Origin: Porphyromonadaceae bacterium UBA7332
GTDB taxonomy: Bacteria; Bacteroidota; Bacteroidia; Bacteroidales; UBA7332
Length of the DNA stretch: 44,152 bases
Assembly: GCA_002471225.1 (NCBI GenBank)
Contig: DKPO01000027.1
Span: forward strand, 1 to 44,152
Reading direction: 5' to 3'
The notes beneath the pieces are model-generated. The model searched no databases and had not been told where the DNA came from. It saw nothing but the letters and a program-made list of their open reading frames with translations. Of the stretch, positions 34,129-42,673 are shown in pieces (position 1 is the first letter of the stretch; every line of letters begins with the position of its first letter). A program made the position numbers and the translations under genes.

Positions 34129-34154
34129 AGCCCAAAAGATTAATCTTTTGGGCT
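34129..34154 (+). terminator. Orphan palindromic terminator upstream of the AraC-type pair
   Basis: A perfect 26-bp palindrome (each arm AGCCCAAAAGATT or its complement) followed by TTTGTTTTC-type sequence. It is 88 bp before the first AraC-type gene and more than 400 bp after rnfA, which already has its own terminator. It may end an unannotated small transcript or serve as a leader attenuator. Confidence 0.65.
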
Positions 34155-34241
34155 TTTGTTTTCTAAATAATCCAATTTAAAAGCTTAATTTAGCAATCTA
34201 TTTATTCAGTAACTAAAAACAGGTAAACTCATTACAATCAA

Positions 34242-35381
34242 ATGGGGCAATTTTTATTGGGGTTAAAATTCACGGTTAGTATACTAACTTTTATTATCTT
34301 TCTAACTGGCTACTATTGTATATTAAAATATTCTGAGAATGAAAAGGAAGAAAAAGCATTTGCACAGTTGCTTGTTGTGTCTGCTTTTCTTGATTTTTTA
34401 GGAGTTATTTTTAATATACCCTATTTCTATGATGAGATAATGTTTTATCCAATTAAACTCTCTGCCAGTTTTTTATTTATAGCCAAATTGCTTGAATATT
34501 ATTTTTTAGTAGGTATTCCTGCGTGGTTTACTACTAAAAAACAAAATTTTGCGAATGAATTCTTATATCTGGTTTTATCATTATATGCAACTGTTTATAT
34601 TCTTAATTATTATTCCATATCACCTTATTCGGAAGTAGTACTTGAAGTGTTTAATGCTTTTCTCATTGGAATATCTATGTTTTATTTTTTTATGTTGATG
34701 TTTATGATGAGGTCACTTTTATCTATTCTTAATAAAGTGACACATTCGCACGCATCAGAAAGTCTAAGCATTAATGTAAAATGGGTGCGATTAAACACAT
34801 TCATGTTGTATATACTGGCACTATGCTATCCCGTTTATATGATTGATCGGGTAGGATGGATACAATTGATTGTGCAAATCGTTGTATTGATCATTTTTAT
34901 GTTCCTTATCAATCAAAATTTATTTAGGGGAACGTATAAGGATTTGATCTTGTTTTCTCTGAAACTAGAAAAAAAGAGAGGTTTAATCTGGCAATATAGT
35001 GAAAGTAAATTTGATATAGAGGTGGTGCGTGAGAGTATAGATTACCAATCTTACTTTTATTTACTCGAACAGTTTGAGTCTCAATATGCGTTTGCAGATC
35101 CTGATTGTAGCTTGGATTTTATGTATAACTTTTTTGATAAAAAGTATGATAAGCGTTTTTTATCTGAGTTGATTTACCAAAAGGAACAGATCTATTTTTT
35201 GTCATATCTACAGCGGTTAAGAATATATTATGCCGTTGAAATGATTGATTCAACCCGGGATCTGAGCTTGAAAGAGATTGCGTTTAAAACCGGATTTGGC
35301 TCACAAGCAGCATTCTCCAGATCTTTTTCATCTGTAATGGGAATATCCCCATCTGAATTTAGACAAAAAAGTACATTATGA
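34242..35381 (+). CDS. Membrane-embedded AraC-family regulator (first of tandem pair)
   Basis: 379 residues: an N-terminal half with about seven membrane helices (roughly 7-225) and a C-terminal AraC/XylS DNA-binding domain (about 285-379). The second helix-turn-helix is clear: LSLKEIAFKTGFGSQAAFSR with the typical tail GISPSEFRQK. The N-terminal half matches no sensor domain I recognise; the layout suggests a one-component regulator that senses a membrane or extracellular signal while staying membrane-bound. Its stop overlaps the next, paralogous gene by 4 bp (ATGA), so the two are translationally coupled and may work as a heteromer. Target genes unknown. Confidence 0.85.
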   Translation: MGQFLLGLKFTVSILTFIIFLTGYYCILKYSENEKEEKAFAQLLVVSAFLDFLGVIFNIPYFYDEIMFYPIKLSASFLFIAKLLEYYFLVGIPAWFTTKKQNFANEFLYLVLSLYATVYILNYYSISPYSEVVLEVFNAFLIGISMFYFFMLMFMMRSLLSILNKVTHSHASESLSINVKWVRLNTFMLYILALCYPVYMIDRVGWIQLIVQIVVLIIFMFLINQNLFRGTYKDLILFSLKLEKKRGLIWQYSESKFDIEVVRESIDYQSYFYLLEQFESQYAFADPDCSLDFMYNFFDKKYDKRFLSELIYQKEQIYFLSYLQRLRIYYAVEMIDSTRDLSLKEIAFKTGFGSQAAFSRSFSSVMGISPSEFRQKSTL

Positions 35382-36535
35382 GTACAATGCTGCAATTTAT
35401 TATTCAAGTATCTTTCTTCCTGTTTTTATTATTAGGTTTTGTAATTCTTCGTTTCAAAACCAATTACAATTATGAGCAGCGTATATTGTCTCTGATCGTA
35501 TTAGTACGTTCAATATCTATAGTAATTGCGGTTTTAAGTTCTTCTTTCTACCATGGGCGGGGATTATTAAATCCGGGATTGTTGGTCGTTTCTCCTATGG
35601 CTAATGTTTTACTTATTATATATATATTCAAAACCATATACAGAACGATAAATATAAATAGAAAATTACTGTCTCTATTTATTCCTTATGTATTGATAGG
35701 GGTTTTCTGGTTTCTTTATCAGGAGCATGAGAATTATTCACCACCGGCCATTTATAATCTGGAAATGATTTTTGAAGTTATATCTCTGGATACATTGATA
35801 AGGATCTTAATGTTTAGTTATGTTATTCTTATTAATATAGTTTCAATTTATATTTTGATCGGGATGTATCAACAGGTTAATACGTTTTTCTCATCGGAGG
35901 ATAAAGTTAATCCCCTCAAGTGGCTTAAAAGTTCAATTATACTATTGCTTCTTACAGTGATTATGTTTGCTATCAGAGCATTTTGCCTGAATAATCTATC
36001 AATAATTGCCTGGTTTGTTGTGGCTACAGGTGTTTGGTTTGTGATTATTGAAAGAGCCGTCTTTAAATATACTCTGATATTACCTGCGAATATTGATTTT
36101 AGGATACGATGGAGCTATTATTTTATTCCTCAGGTTTATGATGCAGCGTGCAGGCTTGATACGGTAGAAGATAAATATATTTATGAGTTGATTTGGAATG
36201 ATATAGATGCATGTATGAAAGAAAAAAAACCTTTTCTAAATCAATTGTTCGTTTTATCAGATTTAGTTTCGATGCTGGATAACAGATATTCTAAACAAGA
36301 AATTTCAGATGCCGTAAATAAATACTCACGCCAGACCTTTATGGCATTAGTCCAGCAATATAGGATTAAAGAAGCTGTAGAGCTTATCAGGTCAAATGAT
36401 CATTCGTTAAAAGAAATCGCATTTATTACCGGATTCAGTTCACCAACTTCATTTTCGCGCTCATTTAGTAATGTGCATGGTATATCTCCAAGAGAATTTA
36501 AGAAGAGTTTGAATTTAAAACAAAACAGGGATTAA
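35378..36535 (+). CDS. Membrane-embedded AraC-family regulator (second of tandem pair)
   Basis: 385 residues with the same plan as its neighbour: about seven N-terminal helices (roughly 5-230), then an AraC-type domain (about 285-375) with HSLKEIAFITGFSSPTSFSR and GISPREFKK. The HTH-2 segments of the two proteins are close (SLKEIAF.TGF), while the membrane halves are much more diverged, so this looks like an old tandem duplication with specialised sensors. The last bases of the gene form the 5' arm of the terminator that follows. Confidence 0.85.
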   Translation: MSTMLQFIIQVSFFLFLLLGFVILRFKTNYNYEQRILSLIVLVRSISIVIAVLSSSFYHGRGLLNPGLLVVSPMANVLLIIYIFKTIYRTININRKLLSLFIPYVLIGVFWFLYQEHENYSPPAIYNLEMIFEVISLDTLIRILMFSYVILINIVSIYILIGMYQQVNTFFSSEDKVNPLKWLKSSIILLLLTVIMFAIRAFCLNNLSIIAWFVVATGVWFVIIERAVFKYTLILPANIDFRIRWSYYFIPQVYDAACRLDTVEDKYIYELIWNDIDACMKEKKPFLNQLFVLSDLVSMLDNRYSKQEISDAVNKYSRQTFMALVQQYRIKEAVELIRSNDHSLKEIAFITGFSSPTSFSRSFSNVHGISPREFKKSLNLKQNRD

Positions 36536-36561
36536 CCAATATATTTGATTAATCCCTGTTT
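36523..36561. terminator. Bidirectional terminator after the AraC-type pair
   Basis: A 13-bp perfect stem, 36523-36535 (AAACAGGGATTAA) with 36549-36561, loop 13 nt. The 5' arm overlaps the stop codon of the second AraC-type gene, and the hairpin also lies 7 bp past the stop of the convergent META-domain gene. Confidence 0.85.
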
Positions 36562-36567
36562 ATGGTT

Positions 36568-37008
36568 TTATCGTGGAGATACTACAAATAACACATTGCC
36601 GTTTTTATCAACAAAGCCATATTTGTTTTTGTCTACTTTGATTACGCTTTGAACTTCATTTAAAGCTTTCAGATATTCTGCTTCTAATTGCATTTCGGGA
36701 CAAGCCATACGTGTCGTCATAACAGCCGGAAAGCGAATTGCTGAAGGATCAGAATCAGATAATTCAAAATTTCCGTTTGTTCTGTTACATGATCCTTTAC
36801 CTTGTAAGCGATTATTGGAAAAATTTAATTCGAGATAAGGAGTATTGTCGGAAACCGAAATATTTTTTCCATTCAACTCAACTACATTCCATGCTCCGTT
36901 TAATTCGGTAACATTAACCGTGTTGTTTTTCGTTGTTTTCTTCGCACAACCACAGCCAACAATTCCCAAAGAGGCAACAAATAAAGTTGCGAATAATATT
37001 TTTTTCAT
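36568..37008 (-). CDS. META-domain (HslJ-like) lipoprotein
   Basis: 146-residue lipoprotein: signal peptide ending GIVGC (C19), then a META/HslJ domain with NGAWNVVELNGK at the start, the conserved GKGSCNRTNGNFE and the marker TTRMACPEMQLEAEYLKAL. HslJ in E. coli is a heat-inducible envelope protein linked to novobiocin resistance; the biochemical role of META domains is unknown. The longer frame starts with TTG at 37014; the ATG at 37008 gives a normal signal peptide. Separated by 58 bp from the HD gene upstream on the same strand. Confidence 0.88.
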   Translation of the reverse strand: MKKILFATLFVASLGIVGCGCAKKTTKNNTVNVTELNGAWNVVELNGKNISVSDNTPYLELNFSNNRLQGKGSCNRTNGNFELSDSDPSAIRFPAVMTTRMACPEMQLEAEYLKALNEVQSVIKVDKNKYGFVDKNGNVLFVVSPR

Positions 37009-37066
37009 ATTCAATTAAATATTGATTGTTTAAATAAGATGCTACTCTAATTAGTATTGCTGCATT

Positions 37067-39142
37067 TTATTTCTTTTTTTCATCATCTTGTTTGATTAAA
37101 ACCGGGTAACTGATACGGGTGTGATAGATGATTTTTAATTTTTCGATGAAGCATCTTTTTACAATTTCCACATGTTGAAAAGTAATAGCAGCATCTTTAA
37201 ACATACCTTCAGCAATTTGTGTGTCAATAATACGCTCTACCAATTCGCTAATACTTACTTCTGTATATTCTTTTAAGCTCCTTGAAGCTGCTTCAACCGA
37301 ATCGGCCATCATCATTAAAGCCAGTTCTTTCGAAAAAGGTTTTGGTCCGGGATAGCTGAATTTGCTGTCATCAATCTCTTTATCGGGATACTTGTTTATA
37401 AATGAATAGTAAAAATATTTAGCTTTACTATCTCCGTGATGTGTCTTGATAAAGTCAATAATAGGTTCTGGTAAACCAATTTTTTTAGCAATTCGTATCC
37501 CATTATTGACATGATCTATTACGATTTGTGCACTAACTGCATAATCCAACTTATCATGAGGATTCACACCCGTTTGATTTTCAGTGAAAAAAACCGGGTT
37601 CTCCATTTTTCCGATATCATGATATAAAGCCCCTGTACGTACCAGTGCTGCATTTGCATTAATTCTTAGAGCAGCTTCAGCGGCTAGGTTTGAAACTTGT
37701 AGAGAATGCTGGAATGTACCAGGGCATACCTCCGAAAATTCACGTAATATAGGTAAATTGATATTTGAGAGTTCTACCAGTGTAACATTCGATACAAACC
37801 CGAATGTTTTTTCAAAAATGTATATCAATAAATAAGTGAACAAAAGTGTAGCGCTATTGATAAAGAAGGCAAGGAATATTCGCCAGTTTAAACGACTCCA
37901 GTCTCCATCCTGATGCAAAGTGTATGCTGTATAAAAAATACAATAAGTGAGAAAGATTAAACCAGCACTTCTAACTAATTGAGATCTTTCTGTCAGATCT
38001 CTAAGAGAGTATATCGCAGTCATACCTACAGTTAGTTGTAGGAACAGAAATTCAAACGGGAACGGAGCCATGAATGAACAAATCAAAATAGTAATGATGT
38101 GCGTAAACAAAGCTGTACGAGAATCAAAAAAGGTTCTGACAACAAGTGGAACGATAGCAAAAGGTACAAAGTAAACACTGAATAATCGAAGCTTTGATAT
38201 GGATGCTGTAACAAGAACCATTGAGACAATCATGATCAGTATGAATAGGACCATCTTCTTTTTCTTAAAAGCAGCATAACGAAATAATCTTAAATACAAG
38301 AACATATTTAAGAAAAGACCTATAACTAAAAGAATTTCACCGATAAAAGTCCACACTTGCCGATCAATACTTCCGCTTCTTTGTTCAGAAACCTTCTTTA
38401 ATGAGTATAAAATGGCATAGGTTTTTGGTGTGACGATTTCACCTCTGTCAATAATTCGCTCATCGGCCTGGACCATTCCTACTGCAATAGAAATCCGGGC
38501 AAGCAAATCATTCTTGGATTGGTCTGATTTTTTTGCATCATATTCCAGATTCTGCGTTAAATAGTTGGTTATATCAAATGATTGAAGAATGTTTTTATTT
38601 AATTCTTCAGGCGCATTGCGGATAATCTTTTCGTAGGCTTCACGAACGGATAAGATTTTATCGATAGGTACGGGTACACCACGAGACCCTTTAATGATCA
38701 TAAAGGAGGATACGCCATCTTTTAAATAGGTTTCTTTTGTTTTACTGGTTATAATACCATTCTGATATATTGTTTCAAGCTCATTGCGTAAATAATTATA
38801 ATAACCGGCACTGGCTTTCATGTGCATGATGGTATTATAATCTGTTTTGAGCTTGTTTAACTGCGAATTTTGAATCGTATCATTAAAAGTAAAATAAGGC
38901 TGAAAGTATTTCAGAATGCTATCCTGTTCTTTTTTTATTTGCTCATCTGTTTTAAAGATTGGGAAATCATAGGATGCAGTCAATAAACCATAATGCCATG
39001 GTTTTCCTTCTGCAAAATCATATCTGAATTTACCTTCTCTCGGAAATACATAAAGGATAAGACCGATCGCAACAATGAACATTCCGATCCGGAATAATCT
39101 ATCGTCAAATCCATCAAACCATTTCTTTTTATTGTTGTCCAT
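37067..39142 (-). CDS. 7TM-HD membrane phosphodiesterase (PgpH-like)
   Basis: 691 residues with the plan of PgpH: one N-terminal helix (about 17-33), an extracytoplasmic 7TMR-HDED domain (about 50-265), seven membrane helices (about 270-460), and a cytoplasmic HD domain. The HD pair is H508-D509 in GALYHDIGKMENP, with further metal ligands in HSLQVSNLA, NPHDKLDYAVSAQIVIDHV and KTHHGDSK. PgpH of Listeria degrades cyclic di-AMP; the same activity is inferred here. Transcribed divergently from argR with a 151-bp shared upstream region. Confidence 0.9.
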   Translation of the reverse strand: MDNNKKKWFDGFDDRLFRIGMFIVAIGLILYVFPREGKFRYDFAEGKPWHYGLLTASYDFPIFKTDEQIKKEQDSILKYFQPYFTFNDTIQNSQLNKLKTDYNTIMHMKASAGYYNYLRNELETIYQNGIITSKTKETYLKDGVSSFMIIKGSRGVPVPIDKILSVREAYEKIIRNAPEELNKNILQSFDITNYLTQNLEYDAKKSDQSKNDLLARISIAVGMVQADERIIDRGEIVTPKTYAILYSLKKVSEQRSGSIDRQVWTFIGEILLVIGLFLNMFLYLRLFRYAAFKKKKMVLFILIMIVSMVLVTASISKLRLFSVYFVPFAIVPLVVRTFFDSRTALFTHIITILICSFMAPFPFEFLFLQLTVGMTAIYSLRDLTERSQLVRSAGLIFLTYCIFYTAYTLHQDGDWSRLNWRIFLAFFINSATLLFTYLLIYIFEKTFGFVSNVTLVELSNINLPILREFSEVCPGTFQHSLQVSNLAAEAALRINANAALVRTGALYHDIGKMENPVFFTENQTGVNPHDKLDYAVSAQIVIDHVNNGIRIAKKIGLPEPIIDFIKTHHGDSKAKYFYYSFINKYPDKEIDDSKFSYPGPKPFSKELALMMMADSVEAASRSLKEYTEVSISELVERIIDTQIAEGMFKDAAITFQHVEIVKRCFIEKLKIIYHTRISYPVLIKQDDEKKK

Positions 39143-39167
39143 TACTCTAATATTAATATTATGCCTG

Positions 39168-39175
39168 CAAATGTA
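39168..39175 (-). promoter_or_regulatory. Putative promoter of the 7TM-HD gene (-7 element)
   Basis: TACATTTG on the minus strand matches TAnnTTTG, 25 bp before the ATG, giving a very short leader. No firm -33 element. Confidence 0.5.
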
Positions 39176-39234
39176 ATGTAATTACTTATATAATGTGAAA
39201 ACAATGAAAAATGAAAAAAGTTATTCAGTTATGC

Positions 39235-39264
39235 TTTGAATATTCAGATAAAAGTATAAATTTG
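39235..39264 (+). promoter_or_regulatory. Arginine operon promoter (-33 and -7)
   Basis: TTTG (39235-39238), 18-bp spacer, TAAATTTG (39257-39264). The start site should be near 39271, about 23 nt before the argR ATG. The -7 element lies inside the first copy of the 16-bp repeat described separately. Confidence 0.7.
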
Positions 39265-39287
39265 CACCATGAAAGTATAAATATGCA
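39251..39287 (+). promoter_or_regulatory. Putative tandem ArgR operator
   Basis: AAAGTATAAATWTGCA occurs at 39251-39266 and again at 39272-39287, exactly 21 bp apart, differing at one position. ArgR hexamers in other bacteria bind paired 18-bp ARG boxes separated by 3 bp, the same 21-bp period. The first copy covers the -7 element and the second the start site, so bound ArgR would block transcription. The second copy is partly palindromic (GTATA-AAT-ATGCA). Confidence 0.55.
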
Positions 39288-39293
39288 ACATAT

Positions 39294-39761
39294 ATGAAGA
39301 ATCAGAGATTAGAAGCGATAAAAGATATTATTACACATACTAAAGTTGGTAGTCAGGACGAGATCCTAATGCATTTAAATGAGCGTGGCTTTACTTTGAC
39401 ACAGGCTACTTTATCCCGCGATTTGAAGCAAATGAAAATAGCGAAAGTGCCTAATGATCAAGGAGGGTATATTTATACGCTTCCTTTTGTTTCTTCACGT
39501 GATACTTATATTTTAAAAGAAAATAAATCGACTTCAGTAACAGAAATTACAATAGAGTTTTCCGGAAGTTTAGCCGTTCTTAAAACTAAGCCTGGTTATG
39601 CGGGTGGTATTGCTTCAGATATTGACTCAGGAGCACCGGAAGAAATTATAGGAACTATTGCCGGAGATGATACAATCTTGTTAATCCCGAAAGAAGGTGT
39701 GACAAGAAGCCGAATAATCGAAACATTATCTATTATTATCCCTAATATAAAAATCGTTTGA
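39294..39761 (+). CDS. argR: Arginine repressor ArgR
   Basis: Hexameric, arginine-responsive transcription regulator of 155 residues. N-terminal winged helix (1-70) with GFTLTQATLSRDLKQMKIAK, and a C-terminal oligomerisation and arginine-binding domain with GTIAGDDTILLIPKEG, whose paired aspartates contact arginine. First gene of an arginine biosynthesis operon and probably autoregulated through the 21-bp-spaced repeat overlapping its promoter. The GNAT gene follows after about 12 bp. Confidence 0.95.
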   Translation: MKNQRLEAIKDIITHTKVGSQDEILMHLNERGFTLTQATLSRDLKQMKIAKVPNDQGGYIYTLPFVSSRDTYILKENKSTSVTEITIEFSGSLAVLKTKPGYAGGIASDIDSGAPEEIIGTIAGDDTILLIPKEGVTRSRIIETLSIIIPNIKIV

Positions 39762-39773
39762 TTTAATAAAGTG

Positions 39774-40364
39774 ATGAATCCTAAAATAAAGGTAGTCGTA
39801 GCGACCAATGAACATATTCCTTATGTTGATATCATTCTTGATACAATAGAGAAGGCCGCAAAAGTAAGAGGAACAGGTATTGCCAGAAGAAGCAATGAGT
39901 ATGTTTCTAAAAAGATGGAAGAAGGTAAAGCTATTATAGCCCTTACGGAAGAGAATGAATTTGCCGGATTTTGCTACATTGAGAGTTGGGGTAACAAATC
40001 TTTTGTAGCTAACTCAGGATTAATCGTAGTTGATAAGTTCAGGGGTATGGGTTTAGCTAAAGCGATTAAAAAACGAGCATTTATGTTGTCTCGGGAAATG
40101 TTCCCTGACGCGAAGATATTCGGTTTGACAACGGGTGCTGCTGTAATGAAAATCAATGCGGAATTAGGATACAGAGCCGTTACTTTTGCAGAGTTGACGG
40201 ATGATGTAGCATTCTGGAAAGGATGTGAGAGTTGTGTAAACTATGATATTTTACAACGTTCTGATCGTAGATTCTGCATGTGTACAGGTATGCTTTTCGA
40301 TCCTCTTGAATTAAAAAGAAAAGATGTGATGGAAGGTGTCAGCCATGCGATTGAATTAGTCTAA
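39774..40364 (+). CDS. GNAT acyltransferase, candidate N-acylglutamate synthase
   Basis: 196-residue acyl-CoA-dependent N-acyltransferase. The GNAT core includes FAGFCYIESWG, the CoA-binding segment VVDKFRGMGLAKAIKKRAF, and LTTGAAVMKINAELGYRAV. A Cys-rich C-terminal stretch (KGCESCVN then RRFCMCTG) gives CxxC plus CxC, possibly a metal site or redox switch. In an argR-argG-argC-argD operon the missing step is acylation of glutamate; Bacteroides fragilis makes arginine through succinylated intermediates, so N-succinylglutamate synthase is the likeliest role, N-acetylglutamate synthase the alternative. The ATG at 39774 is preferred over the GTG at 39771. Confidence 0.78.
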   Translation: MNPKIKVVVATNEHIPYVDIILDTIEKAAKVRGTGIARRSNEYVSKKMEEGKAIIALTEENEFAGFCYIESWGNKSFVANSGLIVVDKFRGMGLAKAIKKRAFMLSREMFPDAKIFGLTTGAAVMKINAELGYRAVTFAELTDDVAFWKGCESCVNYDILQRSDRRFCMCTGMLFDPLELKRKDVMEGVSHAIELV

Positions 40365-40428
40365 TTAGAATTTTTACTATTGAATACACACCAAGCTTTA
40401 TTGAAGGCTTGAAAAAATATTTGTTATT

Positions 40429-41628
40429 ATGAAACCAAAAGTAGTTCTGGCATTCAGTGGAGGTTTAGATACTTCCTTTTGCTTAAAATATTTAGCTGTA
40501 GAAAAAGGGTTTGATGTTTATACTGCTATTGCGAATACCGGTGGATTTAATGAAGAAGAATTAAAATCGATCGAAGAAAAAGCATATAAATTAGGTGCGG
40601 TAAAACATGTGACGATTGATGTTACTCAGGAATACTATGAAAAAAGTATTCGTTACATGATTTTCGGGAATGTACTGAGAAATGGAACATATCCTATTTC
40701 AGTAAGTTCTGAACGTATCTTTCAGGCAATCGGTATAATTGAATACGCTAAAGAAATTGGTGCAAAATATGTAGCTCATGGTAGCACGGGTGCCGGAAAC
40801 GACCAAGTACGTTTCGATCTGACATTTCAGGTTCTGGCTCCTGAAATTGAGATTATTACTCCAACACGTGATATGATCTTAACACGTGAGTATGAAATCA
40901 ACTATTTGAAAGAACATGGTTATGTGGCTGATTTTACAAAAATGGATTATTCGATCAATAAAGGCTTATGGGGAACCAGTATTGGTGGAAAAGAAACATT
41001 GAAATCTGATCAGACATTACCGGAGGATGCCTATCCATCGCAAATGATTGCCGACAAACCGGAAACCCTTCGCTTAGGTTTTGAAAAAGGTGAAATTTGC
41101 AGCATTAATGGTGTTCATTATAAAGATAAAGTAAAAGCTATTCAGGAAATTGAAAGTATTGCTTCTAAATTTGCAATAGGCCGCGATATGCATATCGGGG
41201 ATACTATTATCGGAATTAAAGGACGTGTTGGTTTTGAAGCTGCAGCACCATTGTTAATTATCAATGCGCATAAAATGCTTGAAAAACATACTTTGTCTAA
41301 ATGGCAACAATACTGGAAAGATCAAATCTCGACCTGGTATGGAATGTTCTTGCATGAGGCTCAATATTTAGAACCAGTGATGCGTGATATGGAAGCATTC
41401 TTACTAAGTTCTCAGGATCATGTAACAGGCGAGGTTATTGTTGAATTACATCCTTATCGTTATGTATTGGTAGGAGTGGAATCAACGTATGATTTAATGA
41501 AAGCTGATTTTGGTGAATATGGTGAGGTAAATAAAGCCTGGACAGCAGATGATGCTAAAGGTTTTATTAAAATGATGAGCACACCTTTGAAAATACATCA
41601 ATTTGTTTCTGAGAAAAATAAAAAGTAA
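40429..41628 (+). CDS. argG: Argininosuccinate synthase
   Basis: Condenses citrulline and aspartate, using ATP, to argininosuccinate. The N-type ATP pyrophosphatase P-loop SGGLDTS is at residues 10-16 (preceded by VVLAF). Further family segments are YVAHGSTGAGNDQVRFD, the citrulline/aspartate region MDYSINKGLWGTSIGGKET, and GRVGFEAAAP. 399 residues, normal. Third gene of the arginine operon; an intercistronic hairpin follows. Confidence 0.96.
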   Translation: MKPKVVLAFSGGLDTSFCLKYLAVEKGFDVYTAIANTGGFNEEELKSIEEKAYKLGAVKHVTIDVTQEYYEKSIRYMIFGNVLRNGTYPISVSSERIFQAIGIIEYAKEIGAKYVAHGSTGAGNDQVRFDLTFQVLAPEIEIITPTRDMILTREYEINYLKEHGYVADFTKMDYSINKGLWGTSIGGKETLKSDQTLPEDAYPSQMIADKPETLRLGFEKGEICSINGVHYKDKVKAIQEIESIASKFAIGRDMHIGDTIIGIKGRVGFEAAAPLLIINAHKMLEKHTLSKWQQYWKDQISTWYGMFLHEAQYLEPVMRDMEAFLLSSQDHVTGEVIVELHPYRYVLVGVESTYDLMKADFGEYGEVNKAWTADDAKGFIKMMSTPLKIHQFVSEKNKK

Positions 41629-41640
41629 CTCTAATATAAA

Positions 41641-41676
41641 TACCGGGGGTATTATTCTAAAATAATACCTCCGGTA
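41641..41676 (+). other. Hairpin between argG and argC
   Basis: A 15-bp stem (41641-41655 TACCGGGGGTATTAT with 41662-41676) has one G-U pair and a 6-nt loop. No U-tract follows, so it is not a standard terminator; more likely an RNA-stability, processing or partial-attenuation element within the arginine message. Confidence 0.65.
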
Positions 41677-41689
41677 AAATTCTATACTA

Positions 41690-42658
41690 ATGATTAAAGT
41701 AGGTATTATCGGAGGAGCCGGATATACAGCCGGCGAACTAATCAGACTTTTAATTAATCATCCTGATGCTGAAATTATGTTTATACATAGTACAAGTAAT
41801 GCAGGTAAGAAAATATATCAGGTACATTCAGGTTTAATGGGTGAGACAGAGTTGGAGTTCTGTTCAACTTTTGATCTTACAACCATAGACCTCTTATTCT
41901 TTTGTACTCCGCATGGTCAATCCCGCAAATTTATGGAATCGAATGCAATACCTTCAGAATTAAAAATTATTGATTTATCTAATGATTTTCGTTTGGAAGA
42001 GGAAGGTAATGAATTCGTTTATGGATTGCCTGAGCTAAATCGCAAGTATCTGAACAGAGGAAAATATGTTGCTAATCCTGGTTGTTTTGCGACTGCTATC
42101 CAGCTGGCATTATTACCTTTGGCAAAGAACTTGTTGTTGAATAATGAAATTCATATTACAGCTATAACAGGGTCAACCGGTGCCGGACAAGGATTGAGTA
42201 CTACGTCTCATTTTAGCTGGAGAACGGATAATGTTTCTGTTTATAAACCTTTTACACATCAGCATTTAGCCGAAATTCATCAGTCTCTGAAATCTTTACA
42301 AACGAGCTTTAATTCATCTATCAATTTTATACCTGTCAGAGGTAATTTTACAAGAGGTATTTTTGCATCGATTTATATCGATTGTCCTTTAGATTTACCG
42401 GAAATAGAGAAGTTATATGAAGATTATTATGATGATCATTCATTCACGTTTATCTCTAAAGAGAATATAGACTTAAAACAAGTCGTAAATACTAATAAAT
42501 GTCTGATTCACTTAGAAAAGCATGGTAATAAGTTGTTGATTCTGTCAGCGATTGATAATCTTCTGAAGGGTGCTTCGGGGCAGGCTGTTCATAATATGAA
42601 CTTACTTTTCGGATTGCAGGAAAAAGTCGGATTACACTTGAAACCATCGGCGTTCTAA
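41690..42658 (+). CDS. argC: N-acyl-gamma-glutamyl-phosphate reductase
   Basis: NADPH-dependent reduction of N-acyl-glutamyl phosphate to the semialdehyde. N-terminal Rossmann motif GIIGGAGYTAGELIRLL, catalytic C132 in ANPGCFATAIQLALLP, and the C-terminal segment LKGASGQAVHNMNLLFG are all diagnostic. 322 residues, normal for the short ArgC type. The acyl group may be succinyl rather than acetyl, as known for Bacteroides. Followed after 15 bp by argD. Confidence 0.96.
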   Translation: MIKVGIIGGAGYTAGELIRLLINHPDAEIMFIHSTSNAGKKIYQVHSGLMGETELEFCSTFDLTTIDLLFFCTPHGQSRKFMESNAIPSELKIIDLSNDFRLEEEGNEFVYGLPELNRKYLNRGKYVANPGCFATAIQLALLPLAKNLLLNNEIHITAITGSTGAGQGLSTTSHFSWRTDNVSVYKPFTHQHLAEIHQSLKSLQTSFNSSINFIPVRGNFTRGIFASIYIDCPLDLPEIEKLYEDYYDDHSFTFISKENIDLKQVVNTNKCLIHLEKHGNKLLILSAIDNLLKGASGQAVHNMNLLFGLQEKVGLHLKPSAF

Positions 42659-42673
42659 ATAAAAATATAAAGA

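Noticed and set aside
34186..34193. TAATTTAG as promoter of the AraC-type pair
   Set aside because: One mismatch to TAnnTTTG and no -33 element; too weak in such AT-rich DNA.
39269..39280. Leader peptide (ATG AAA GTA TAA) before argR
   Set aside because: Three codons only, no arginine codons, and it lies at the predicted transcription start; better explained as part of the second operator copy.
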